Both the position numbers and the translations under genes were made by a program. Below the pieces are notes generated by a model, which saw only the letters and a program-made list of their open reading frames with translations, was not told the origin of the DNA and made no database searches. Below, piece by piece: positions 41,735-50,500 of a stretch of 53,986 nucleotides of DNA (position 1 is the first letter of the stretch; each line of letters starts with the position of its first letter). The stretch is from a virus. Location of the stretch: positions 1-53,986 of the IMG/VR virus record IMGVR_UViG_3300042311_001046. One strand, 5' to 3'.

Positions 41735-43207
41735 TTATTTTGCAATTTTACTCATGATGTCTTTCATTCTAAGGAACTGAGGATTCTCATATGTCTTAGA
41801 TTCAATCAAGTTAATTGCGGAACCTGATTGTGGCTCACGGTCAATTACTCTTTCAATTGATTCTGTAATTGGTGTCGCTTTTGTGCCTTGTGAAAGTTCA
41901 TCTTTAATTGTTTTATATAATGCCTTTGATTCCTTGAGAGTTTCAGCAGAGTCAAATCTTCTAAGAATGTTAATTTTTTCATGTTTAGAAGTTGAGTGTT
42001 CAGTGAAAAGTCTTGTAGCATAAGCCAAATTTGAATTAAAGATTGCTACCTCATTTAATTTATCTCTAAATAAATTAAGTGCCTTTCTGTATTCTTCATT
42101 TTTGGTTCTCAACATTTGTAATTCTTCCATAACTTCAACACTTTCAGCAACGTTTTTGCCGTATTCGTAGTTTCTGTTAGGAGTAATTCCTTTTCTTAAA
42201 CCTCTACCTGATTTTGAACCCATTCCATAAGTGCGTGATGCTTCTTTAGCTTCTCCTTTAGAAAATTTCTTGGTCTTGCTTGGCATTTCCATTACTTCTC
42301 CCTCTTTGAATTCAAACTTAGGTCCTTTACCTAGTCCAACAGTTTTACCTTGTTTTTTCTTTTCGTTGAAACCGCCTTTTGATTTCTCATAAGAAAAAGT
42401 AGGTTTACCTGTTTTACCTTTAGAGCCGACTTTTGGTTTCATACCCTCTTTGGTTTCCATTTTCTTAGCTTTTTTAGCTTCCATCATTGGTTTGTAACTT
42501 TCATTGTCTTCAGCATCCTCATATGAACCTTCTTCGAGTTCGAATTCGTATTCTTCCTCTTCAAGTTCATCAGCAGGAGTGTCATCGATTTCAATTTCGT
42601 ACATAACCTCTTCTTTTTCTTCTTCTGGTTGATATGATGCGTCTTCATACATTTCTTCTTCCATCGCCTGATAACCTTCTTCCGTTTCATCATCTTCTTC
42701 CTCTTCCTCTTCACCTTCCATTTGTAAAAGGTATTCGGCTTCAGTTTCGTCATCAGAAATTTTAGTGTAGTCACCATCAGGAACTACGGTTACAGTGTCA
42801 GAATTTTTCATGTTTTTGAAAACTTTAAAAACTTCTTCGAAGTCCTCTTCACCTGTAAGGTCAGCGACTGGCTCGTCATCCATGTCCATCATATCAGACA
42901 TTTCATCGTCCATGCCCATCATACCAGGCATTTCGTCGTCTTCCTCTTCGTATTCTTCGTCCTCTTCAGATTCCTCTTCTTCAGATTCCTCTTCGTCTTC
43001 GAATTCTACTTCGGTTTCAAGCTCATCTTCTTCAGCTTCTTTCATTTCAACCTCTTCGTCAGTCTCTTCTTTCATAGACTCTTTTACTAGTTCGCTAATT
43101 TCTTCCTTCATTGTCGAAGCAAGTATTTCTTTTGCGTTTTCATTAATTACTTCTTCCAAATTCTGTATTTGGAGAAGTGTTTCGTTAACTAAATTTTTTT
43201 CAGCCAT
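41735..43207 (-). CDS. Prohead core/scaffold protein, gp22-like position
   Basis: This 490-residue protein is extremely acidic in residues 45-260, with long Glu/Asp runs and Met clusters (MPGMMGMDDEMSDMMDMDDE). A basic Gly/Lys-rich stretch follows (about 270-350, SYEKSKGGFNEKKKQGK). A helical C-terminus carries LRTKNEEYRKALNLFRDKL and LYKTIKDELSQ, the part that resembles prohead scaffold helices. It lies directly upstream of the capsid gene, as gene 22 does in T4. It should form the inner scaffold of the prohead and be degraded by the S77 protease. A TATTTAT box lies 14 nt before the start. Confidence 0.8.
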   Translation of the reverse strand: MAEKNLVNETLLQIQNLEEVINENAKEILASTMKEEISELVKESMKEETDEEVEMKEAEEDELETEVEFEDEEESEEEESEEDEEYEEEDDEMPGMMGMDDEMSDMMDMDDEPVADLTGEEDFEEVFKVFKNMKNSDTVTVVPDGDYTKISDDETEAEYLLQMEGEEEEEEDDETEEGYQAMEEEMYEDASYQPEEEKEEVMYEIEIDDTPADELEEEEYEFELEEGSYEDAEDNESYKPMMEAKKAKKMETKEGMKPKVGSKGKTGKPTFSYEKSKGGFNEKKKQGKTVGLGKGPKFEFKEGEVMEMPSKTKKFSKGEAKEASRTYGMGSKSGRGLRKGITPNRNYEYGKNVAESVEVMEELQMLRTKNEEYRKALNLFRDKLNEVAIFNSNLAYATRLFTEHSTSKHEKINILRRFDSAETLKESKALYKTIKDELSQGTKATPITESIERVIDREPQSGSAINLIESKTYENPQFLRMKDIMSKIAK

Positions 43208-43221
43208 TTAACTTTTTTTTA

Positions 43222-43228
43222 ATAAATA
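43222..43228 (-). promoter_or_regulatory. TATTTAT box upstream of prohead core gene
   Basis: The coding strand reads ATATATTTATTAAAAAAAAG, with the box ending 14 nt before the ATG at 43207. It probably drives core plus capsid, because the capsid gene has no box of its own. Confidence 0.5.
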
Positions 43229-43271
43229 TATTAAGAAGCTAAAAAAATAAGTTTTTCTTGATTTATAAATG

Positions 43272-43296
43272 AAAAAAGGGGACAAATGTCCCCTTT
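43272..43296 (-). terminator. Rho-independent terminator after DUF4494-like gene
   Basis: The 9-bp stem AAAGGGGAC/GTCCCCTTT with an AAAT loop is followed on the minus strand by a T-run. It shares the GGGGAC stem with the terminator at 39817, and lies between the protease block and the core-capsid block. Confidence 0.85.
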
Positions 43297-43320
43297 GGTA
43301 AAGTTTGATATGAGTATATA

Positions 43321-43530
43321 TTACTCTACTACTTCATTAATTTTACTCTCAACAATCGCGGTAATTCTCCAATCCTGAGAATATGATTCAAAAAGCTTTG
43401 TTACTTTAGCCTCAACGTCAGTCGGGCTAAATCCTTTGACAAGTTTTTCTTCTTTTGTTTTTTTGATTTTTCCTGACTCTGAGTCAACATCATCGATTGT
43501 AATTTTTGCTACAAAATATTTTTCGTCCAT
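43321..43530 (-). CDS. DUF4494-like small protein
   Basis: The 69-residue protein has the layout of DUF4494: an opening strand (KYFVAKITIDDVD), a charged turn with KKTKEEKLVKGFSPTDVEAK corresponding to the YLVxAxSFTEAEaRI line, and a final strand (WRITAIVESKINEVVE). The family is typical of Bacteroidota and of phages infecting them, which supports that host assignment; its role is unknown. The gene lies between the prohead protease and the core gene, a place where T4 has no equivalent. It has its own TATTTAT box and terminator. Confidence 0.6.
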   Translation of the reverse strand: MDEKYFVAKITIDDVDSESGKIKKTKEEKLVKGFSPTDVEAKVTKLFESYSQDWRITAIVESKINEVVE

Positions 43531-43535
43531 ATTAA

Positions 43536-44255
43536 TTATTTTGATAAATAATCGGTGAGTTTTTTCATTAAATCAAGTGAGCTACCCATTTCTCTTTGTT
43601 GTTTTAATTCTTTTTCCTCTTGTAAGTTTTCTTCATACTTGTATCTGTCTTTTTCGTCCTTAAAAAGGTACGCGCCAGGTGTTGATGGAGAAGAAACAAG
43701 GTCAAAACAAATTAGTTCAAAATCTTCTTGGACTTCATTCTGTTCTCCTCTTTTTGCAAGTGACCCAACTCCTCTTGAGGATATACCAAGAGTAACACCT
43801 TGTCTTAAAAGATTTGCGGCTTGGTCTCCTTTAGTTGAAACTATCCCTCTCTCGTGAAATCCTGGAGAAGTTAATAATCTAAGTTTACCAAGAAGAACAT
43901 TTTTGTCCCACCACATATCAGTTATAATGTGTGATACTCTATCGAGGTCAATTAAGGATGATTCAGGGTGATTAAGTTCAGATAATGAGGTTCCTCTCTT
44001 AATATAGTTTTTAGTGTAATTGTCGGCTTCTCTTCTTAATATTTTCTCAGGATATATTCTACCGTTTCTATTTGGGGTATCGTACTTTTGTAGTACGGCA
44101 TAAAATTCAAATGGCTTAGAGTGGTCTGTAGTATTAAAATTTTCTTTTATTACTCTATCATTAGAGAATTCAGTAGGTGATACATAACCTGCATCATACT
44201 CGATAAGAATTCCTCTACCTGACTCTGTCGGTCCTAAAATTCGTAAGTTTTGCAT
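43536..44255 (-). CDS. 21: Prohead core protease, gp21-like (peptidase S77)
   Basis: This 239-residue protein matches the T4 gp21 family of serine proteases that mature the prohead. Catalytic-region lines are LSELNHPESS with H96 and VTLGISSRGVGSL with S159/S160; LDRVSHIITDMWW and FDLVSSPSTPGAYLF are further family hallmarks. It would cleave capsid and core proteins after Ile/Leu-x-Glu sequences, and a matching site is present in the capsid N-terminus. Its order relative to portal and capsid follows T4 (20-21-22-23). A TATTTAT box lies 14 nt upstream. Confidence 0.9.
   Translation of the reverse strand: MQNLRILGPTESGRGILIEYDAGYVSPTEFSNDRVIKENFNTTDHSKPFEFYAVLQKYDTPNRNGRIYPEKILRREADNYTKNYIKRGTSLSELNHPESSLIDLDRVSHIITDMWWDKNVLLGKLRLLTSPGFHERGIVSTKGDQAANLLRQGVTLGISSRGVGSLAKRGEQNEVQEDFELICFDLVSSPSTPGAYLFKDEKDRYKYEENLQEEKELKQQREMGSSLDLMKKLTDYLSK
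43544..43550 (-). promoter_or_regulatory. TATTTAT box upstream of DUF4494-like gene
   Basis: The coding strand reads GATTATTTATCAAAATAATT, with the box ending 13 nt before the ATG at 43530. It sits inside the 3' end of the protease gene. Confidence 0.45.
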
Positions 44256-44269
44256 TTAATATTTTCTTT

Positions 44270-44276
44270 ATAAATA
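44270..44276 (-). promoter_or_regulatory. TATTTAT box upstream of prohead protease gene
   Basis: The coding strand reads TAATATTTATAAAGAAAATA, with the box ending 14 nt before the ATG at 44255 and 20 nt after the preceding gene's 3' boundary region begins. Confidence 0.45.
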
Positions 44277-44732
44277 TTAAACTACAACCAAATTTTTTTC
44301 TTTGTCATTTTTTGTTAAATGAAAATCGAATAATTCAGATTGTTGGAATATATCTTTTTCTACATAAGATATAATTCTTTTTATCTCATTCTTTAATTTA
44401 ATTGATTTAAAATCAATTTCCGTTTTAATGTAAAAGGTCATTTCCAAATTCATAAAAGACCTTTTTCCTAATGTTATCCCACTTGTCCTTAAATCTAAAT
44501 CAACAATGAATTTACTGTGAAAAATAAATTTATCTGATATCTCTAAAAGAAGTTGTTTAATTAACCTATTCAAACAGGATACCTCTCTACCCCAATTTTC
44601 TAAAGATTTTTTTGGCTCTACCCAAGACTGTATGTTTATGTATATTGACTTTAAATTTTTTGAATCTACCGTTCCATAAGAAGTTTTAAAATTTTTATAT
44701 CCCTTCAGCACACAAGATTTCCCTTTTTTCAT
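44277..44732 (-). CDS. Hypothetical protein in head operon
   Basis: This 151-residue protein is not recognised. It is mixed alpha/beta with a basic N-terminus (MKKGKSCVLKGYKNF), a central helix (SCLNRLIKQLLLEISDKF) and strands in KFIVDLDLRTSGITLGKRSF. It lies between the portal and protease genes, where T4 carries the small core genes 67 and 68, so a prohead-core or head-completion role is possible by position only. Upstream lies the divergent bS21 gene, and an exact TATAAATA is on this strand at 44755-44762. Confidence 0.6.
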   Translation of the reverse strand: MKKGKSCVLKGYKNFKTSYGTVDSKNLKSIYINIQSWVEPKKSLENWGREVSCLNRLIKQLLLEISDKFIFHSKFIVDLDLRTSGITLGKRSFMNLEMTFYIKTEIDFKSIKLKNEIKRIISYVEKDIFQQSELFDFHLTKNDKEKNLVVV

Positions 44733-44754
44733 TTAACTTTGCATAATATCCGTT

Positions 44755-44762
44755 TATTTATA
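44755..44762. promoter_or_regulatory. Bidirectional late-promoter-like element (TATTTATA / TATAAATA)
   Basis: The plus strand reads TATTTATA, 34 nt before the bS21 ATG. The minus strand reads TATAAATA, an exact match to the T4 late consensus, 22 nt before the ATG of the 151-residue gene. It lies in the divergent 64-nt gap and may serve either or both genes. Confidence 0.4.
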
Positions 44763-44796
44763 TATTAAATTTAATAAAAAAAAACCAATAGTCAAA

Positions 44797-44982
44797 ATGT
44801 TAATTATTGAAGTTAAAAAGGGTAATGTTGAGGGTGCTCTTAAACAATTTAAATCTAAAGCAATTAAAACAAAACTTGTTTCACAATTACAAGATAGAAA
44901 AACATACAAAAAAAAATCTGACGTAAAACGTCAGATTAAGAAAGATGCAATTTACAAACAAAAGAAATACTCAGACAATTAA
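44797..44982 (+). CDS. rpsU: Ribosomal protein bS21 homologue
   Basis: The 61-residue protein matches bS21, particularly the Bacteroidota form. It begins MLIIEVKKGNVEGALKQFKS, continues AIKTKLVSQLQDRKTYKKKS and ends with a basic helix (DVKRQIKKDAIYKQKKY). In bacteria bS21 sits on the small-subunit platform near the anti-Shine-Dalgarno end of 16S rRNA. Phage-encoded bS21 is known from several large phages and is thought to swap into host ribosomes late in infection. Here it is the only plus-strand gene within the head operon, lies divergent from the 151-residue gene and overlaps the 235-residue gene tail-to-tail by 12 nt. It has an A-rich leader without a Shine-Dalgarno sequence. Confidence 0.88.
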   Translation: MLIIEVKKGNVEGALKQFKSKAIKTKLVSQLQDRKTYKKKSDVKRQIKKDAIYKQKKYSDN

Positions 44983-45678
44983 ACCTTTGTGTAATTGTTC
45001 GAGTTTGATAAATTCTTTTTTATCAAATTTTGTTGATTGTATTTTATTCTTTGTTTCAAGTAAAGTTTGTTTAATTTCTTCATCTGATTCTGAAATTAGT
45101 TTTTCTAATTTTTGAATTGTCGATTCTTTAATTGTCTCAAACTCTTCTTTTGTTGGTTTCTTTTTCAAAGAAGAGATTACCTCTTCTCTATCAGATTCGT
45201 TAAGTTCAGATAGAGTCTTTTCAATATTGTTATTTGCAATTTTCAACATTGTACTTATCGGAACTACTTTTTTAGATTCCTTTATGGTTGGTTTTTTCAT
45301 AAGGGATTCTACAATATTCTTTTTAGCCATTGATTTTCTCTCAGGGTGTAATTCATTACCGTAAAATAAATCATCAATTGTAGTGTAGTTATTTTCTTTA
45401 ATTATACCTTTTGTCCACTTCAAAATTTTATTTGTAAAATTCTCAGTAAGTTCAATTGACTTAACCTCTTTTGATAAATCATCCACCATATATTCGGCAA
45501 TTTCTTTATCCAAAGATTTATTTTCTTTTAATGTATCATAAATAAAATATAGTCTTTTAAAAGATTTATTCTCCAATAGTTCGTTCTTGAAGAATTTCAT
45601 ATCCTTGTCTAATTTTTTGTCGACAAATGATTTAACTAATTTATTCTCTACTAAAGTTTTAATTATACCGAATTTCAT
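44971..45678 (-). CDS. Helical protein between portal and protease
   Basis: This 235-residue protein is not recognised. It is Lys/Glu-rich and almost all helix (FFKNELLENKSFKRLYFIYD, ELISESDEEIKQTLLETK-like segments), with conserved-looking middle lines such as DLFYGNELHPERKSMAKKNI. It follows the portal gene at the place of T4 genes 67/68, which encode small prohead-core components; the placement suggests a similar role but no sequence match can be claimed. A TATTTAT box lies 15 nt before its start. Confidence 0.65.
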   Translation of the reverse strand: MKFGIIKTLVENKLVKSFVDKKLDKDMKFFKNELLENKSFKRLYFIYDTLKENKSLDKEIAEYMVDDLSKEVKSIELTENFTNKILKWTKGIIKENNYTTIDDLFYGNELHPERKSMAKKNIVESLMKKPTIKESKKVVPISTMLKIANNNIEKTLSELNESDREEVISSLKKKPTKEEFETIKESTIQKLEKLISESDEEIKQTLLETKNKIQSTKFDKKEFIKLEQLHKGLIV

Positions 45679-45693
45679 ATTAGTGTTTTCTGT

Positions 45694-45700
45694 ATAAATA
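45694..45700 (-). promoter_or_regulatory. TATTTAT box upstream of 235-residue gene
   Basis: The coding strand reads TTGATATTTATACAGAAAA, with the box ending 15 nt before the ATG at 45678, just after the portal stop. Confidence 0.5.
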
Positions 45701-47524
45701 TCAATCTTTTAGTAAGCTGTTTAGTTTTTGTTCCATTTCACCTAAAGATTTTTTTGCTTTAGATAAATCAATCATTTCATTGTCTCCAAACATATTACTC
45801 TCAAGTAGGATATTCATATCTCTTTCTAACGACTCTGGAGTTACTCCGGCCTCACCTCCTGGTTCGGGACCAGGTGCTGGAGGTGCTGGCAATTCACCAG
45901 GTGGTTCAGACATCATTCCTCCTCCACCTTCCTCAGGAGGTGCTCCTCCTTCTGTAGGAGTACCAGCAGGTTCACCTTCCTTCTTACCATATAGTTTATC
46001 CAAATTATCAAATAATCCTGTATGAGTAATAACCTCAGCAGTTTTCTTGAGTTCTTCACCAACCGCTTTTTCAATACGCTGTTGTTGTAGGTCAAGTTTA
46101 ATTTCTTCATCAGAAAATCCTAAAATATGTTTCTTAGCCCAAGACTGAGAAACTGCAGCAATTCCTGAACCAGGGTCTGCAACCATATCTTTATATAGTA
46201 AAACCTTTTCTTTCCAAACGTCGATTCGTAAAAGGTCAGCTTGAGTAGATGGATTAGTTAGAGACAAAGTAAAGTTTCCAACCTCTTCTTCGAATCCTAA
46301 TACAAACAAGTGAATGATTGCAATTTTATTCAATTCTTGAATCATATTCTTTTGAATACGATTTATAGTTCTTGCAAAACGAATATCTTGTAGGGATAAA
46401 TTTTTTCCGTCTCCTACAGTCTCCTCAAATCCAAGAAATGCTTTCGGCACACGTAATGCCGTTAAAAGTTTCTTTTGTATATATTCAATATCAGCAATTT
46501 CTGATAGGTTTTGAGCACCTGCAAGAGTTTCAATAGGAGAGGCTTGAGCTGGGTCACGAACAGGGACAAAATAATCTTGGTCAACAGCCATTTGATTAAA
46601 TCTCATGTCCACATTTCCTGTTTTATGGTCAACAACTTGGTCTCTCTTGAATTTGTTTGCAAATCTTTGGATATATGGCTCAACATCAGCGTCATCCATA
46701 TTTCCAACAAATACTTTAAATATTCTTCTCTCAGGTGCTCTTGATGTTCTATAAATTAACATCGCATCTTCAGACAGTAAAAGTTGTTTCCAAATACGTC
46801 TTGCCTTTTCAAGCATAGATGTACCGTAAGGAAGTCTTCTATCGTCTCCAAGTAATCTAAAGTGAGCAATTTCCCAAGTATTAAATTCAAGGTCTTTTTG
46901 TTTCCACTTAAACTTTGTATGTTTTTTTGTTGGATTAGTTTCAGGTTCGGCAGATTTACCCCCCATTCCTGCTTCCAATCTTTCAATTTCAACAATTGGA
47001 AGTTGCATACATCCTATAATTCCTTTTTCGGGGTCAAGTTTAAGAAACACAAAATTATCACCGTACTTGCAAGTGTTTCTTGTCCACATTGGAAGGTTGG
47101 TATTAATATCTAAACTATTATTGAATAGGTCTGCAAGTATTGATTTAATTCTTCTTGATTCAGAATAAATCTGAAGCATAAATCCATCTTGATTAATAGT
47201 TGTAGATTCTTCAGCGTATATATCTAAAGCTGCTCCAATTTCAGGAGTAAACTCCATAGATTCATAATCATAAAATGAAGATAATCTTGTTGGTTCGTAA
47301 TATGTTGCTTGAGTATATAGATTATGCTCAATCTTTGACCACTGATTTGCAAGATAATAATTTTGTTGAGCCTGTAGTTTTTCTCTATTATACTCTTGTT
47401 TTGAGGTTGTACGGAGAAGTTCTTTTTTATCGTACTTGTATGTAGGGTAATCTTGACCTAAAAGTGAATTAGGACCAAACGCTTGGGATAACCTTTGCCA
47501 TACTGTTAACTTGTTATTTTCCAT
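45701..47524 (-). CDS. 20: Portal protein, gp20-like
   Basis: This 607-residue protein matches T4-type portal proteins. Family lines are SFYDYESMEFTPEIGAALDI, YAEESTTINQDG, IAHFRLLGDDRRLPYGTSML, EKARRIWKQLLLSEDAMLIY and TALRVPKAFLGFEETVGDGK with SLQDIRFARTI after it. The portal ring sits at one capsid vertex, nucleates prohead assembly and is the channel for DNA packaging by the terminase. The C-terminal ~100 residues include a Pro/Gly/Glu-rich linker (GGAPPEEGGGGMMSEPPGE) and a final helix. A TATTTAT box lies 30 nt upstream. Confidence 0.93.
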   Translation of the reverse strand: MENNKLTVWQRLSQAFGPNSLLGQDYPTYKYDKKELLRTTSKQEYNREKLQAQQNYYLANQWSKIEHNLYTQATYYEPTRLSSFYDYESMEFTPEIGAALDIYAEESTTINQDGFMLQIYSESRRIKSILADLFNNSLDINTNLPMWTRNTCKYGDNFVFLKLDPEKGIIGCMQLPIVEIERLEAGMGGKSAEPETNPTKKHTKFKWKQKDLEFNTWEIAHFRLLGDDRRLPYGTSMLEKARRIWKQLLLSEDAMLIYRTSRAPERRIFKVFVGNMDDADVEPYIQRFANKFKRDQVVDHKTGNVDMRFNQMAVDQDYFVPVRDPAQASPIETLAGAQNLSEIADIEYIQKKLLTALRVPKAFLGFEETVGDGKNLSLQDIRFARTINRIQKNMIQELNKIAIIHLFVLGFEEEVGNFTLSLTNPSTQADLLRIDVWKEKVLLYKDMVADPGSGIAAVSQSWAKKHILGFSDEEIKLDLQQQRIEKAVGEELKKTAEVITHTGLFDNLDKLYGKKEGEPAGTPTEGGAPPEEGGGGMMSEPPGELPAPPAPGPEPGGEAGVTPESLERDMNILLESNMFGDNEMIDLSKAKKSLGEMEQKLNSLLKD

Positions 47525-47554
47525 TAGTAAAAATTAATCTGTTTTGTATAGATT

Positions 47555-47561
47555 ATAAATA
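47555..47561 (-). promoter_or_regulatory. TATTTAT box upstream of portal gene
   Basis: The coding strand reads AACTATTTATAATCTATAC, with the box ending 30 nt before the ATG at 47524. It lies between the adhesin stop and the portal start. Confidence 0.35.
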
Positions 47562-47580
47562 GTTAGGAAAATTAGTTTTG

Positions 47581-50500
47581 TTAAGCAGTAGTTACGGTCC
47601 AGTTATATGGAGCTGCAATCAAAATATTTCTACAAAATGTTCCACTATTTGTCGTTATAGCTTGCCCTGTAGCCGCTGCGGAGCCAATATTTCCGTTTGT
47701 TCTATTATAACTAAAAGTATTTGCACCCGGCCCTGCATTTATTGTATATGTACCATCAAAAATGGCATCAACACCACTAACAACTACAGTTTGTCCTGCT
47801 AAGAAATTATGTGCAACTGAAGTTGTTAATGTTGCAACGTTAGCGTTTAATACTTTGTTAGTAATAGATATAAATCCGCTAGGAGCTGAGTTAAGAGCTG
47901 CCGTGGGAGTCGCAATAGTATTATTTATTGATATTGTTCCAGCGGTTCTAGGGTTCACTCCAAAATTGCCGACCACACTGTCTTTTATGCTACAAATAAT
48001 TAAATCAACGCCAGTTCGAGATATACCACAATTTTGTAAATTTAGTGTTCTTAAATTAGTTGCTGTTATAAAAGACTTATTCCAATTAGAAAAGAAAAAA
48101 TTGTTGGCGTTCGTAACGTCATTTGTCGTCCCATGAGTGCTTGAAAGATTCAAAGTTCTTAGACTTGATGGCCAGTTTCCAGAACAAACCGCATCTGCTC
48201 CTCCTCCGACTGACGCATACGTGCTTGCCGCAGTTACATTTGCCGGCCCATTGTTAGCGGCTATTATATTATAAGTAAAACTAGTTGTAGTAGGGGTTGA
48301 TATAATGGTATAAGTTCCATTATATGTTCCATTTTGATTAATAAACACTGAAACTTGTTGACCGGCAGTAAAATTGTGTGCAGTTGTTGCAGTTAGAGTC
48401 GCAACATTAGATAATATTTGTACTCTTTGTATTTGTACAAAGAGCCCACCAAACTGATTTTGGAGCGAGGTTATTGTTTCTATATTTGAGTGGGTTGAAA
48501 GATTTAAAAATCTATTGAAAACTCTGCTGGTTCCTGCCGTCTGTCTTTGGTTGGTTAAAGTTTTAAGAGCTGGAAACAAACTAAAATCAAAAACAGATAC
48601 TACATTACTACTGATAGTTAATGATGTCATCCCAAGTCCTTGAACATTAATTTGGGTTAATGAGCTGTTACTTGAAACATCTAAAGTGTGCAAAGAATTA
48701 GGAAAATTATTTGTAAAAATAGTAATTGGATTTGTACGAAATTGATTAACAGCACTTCGTTGTAGATAAAGTTCTCTAATATTTGTTGGTAATAAATTAT
48801 TGTTGAATGGTCCTGAAAGTCCATTTCCATCGAACTCAATATATTCTGTACTATTTGGGAAAATTGGAAACGTTGTCAGAGCATTATCCGACAATATCAC
48901 ACGTCTTAATTGTGAACAATTTATAATTTGTGAAGTAAATTGGCTTAAATTTACATTACTCTCTACGTTAAGTTCCCTTAGTTCTGAATCTATTGGAATA
49001 GTTGGATTAAAATTAGTTATTCTATTTCTAGCACCTGACCCGGGTCCTTCTGTGGTGTTATCGAGGTTCAAAATTCTAAGTGATTTAGGTAGGGTTACGT
49101 CAAAGACTCTAAGGGCCGAATTAGATAGATTTAAACCTGTTAAACTTGTTAAATTTAATGGATTTAAAATTGAAAACGTAAATCCTGCCGGTTGATTAGG
49201 TCCAGAGGCGAGGGTTAAATTAAAATCTCTAAGAGACGACGGCCCATTTAATGTTACGCTCTGAAAATTTGGTTGGAGGGTGCTTGTACTACTATTGTTA
49301 GTGTAGGATATTGTTATTGCGGTTAATGAGGTAAATGTTGACAAATTAGGTTGGAAAACTTGAATTGGTATATTTGTCATTTTAATTGACTTTAAAAGAG
49401 AACCATCAGATGGGTTAAAGTTCAAAAATGGTGTAAAAATACCATCCGCCGTTGAATTTATCATTTCAAGCTCATCAAACGCCCCTAAACTTATGTTAAA
49501 ATTTGTTAAACGTGATGAACTGATTGTCATTTTAGTTGTGTTAGGAAAACTAGATTGTTGGAAAATTAAAGGTCCTCCTATACTTGAAATTCTTGTGAAC
49601 TGCACTTCACCTAAAGCCCCAAAATTTGAAACGTTACTTAATTTTGCAACAAAGGAATTGTTTGCATAAGTTTTAGGAAAATTTGTTCCTGTCCCGGTAG
49701 CATCCCAAGTTGCAGATTGATTAGTACCATCCCCCCAATCGAGTGTACCCGTTGATGACCCTCCAATGGTCCTTAAATTAAAGACTAAAGGATTGGTGCC
49801 AGGTATGTTTCCAATTTCCAAAACTGGATTCGGTGTTTGTGATGGGGTTTGAGTCACAGTCGGAGTTTGTGTTTGTGTTGGTGTGGGACCAGGTATTGGA
49901 CCGCAGTATGAAAGTTCAGTGACATTACAAGAACCGTCTAAGGTTGATAGGGTCCATCTTATAAACCATGCACCTGAAGTTGGCGTTGGTAATTGTGTTG
50001 GGTCTGTGTAATTAACCAAACCAGTTCTACTACCTGGATTTGGACAACTACATCCATTACCCTGACTATTGTTAAACCACCTTCTTTGATTCAACACCGC
50101 CCCACTAAATGAAACAGGGTCATAAGGTAATGGATAAGATAATCCAAGAACGGCACCATTAATGGGGTCAATATAAGCACCATTAACAATGTCATTATTA
50201 TATCGAGAACAAGCCTGTGCTGCGCTTGACAACCCTGCGGCATTCGTTATGAATCCTCCTGGTGCATTTGCTAGGTAAGCGGCCTCAGAAACCCATAGAT
50301 TTTGAGCAATTCTAACTGATTGTACTGTTGGTTTCACACAACAATCTAAACTTTGTGTAATTACACAGTTTACTATTCTTATTAAAGTTGCAGTTCGAGC
50401 GTTATTATCAAGATTTACCCAATAAAATCCATTTGGTATGTTACACAAACAACTAGTTCCTGTATTATTATATACTCGTGTATTAATCTCAAGAGACCCA

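Noticed and set aside
42484-43211. Basic or Ser-rich frames inside the prohead core gene
   Set aside because: They are shadows of the Glu/Asp-rich core protein in other frames, such as the Ser-rich antisense frame at 42795-43211.
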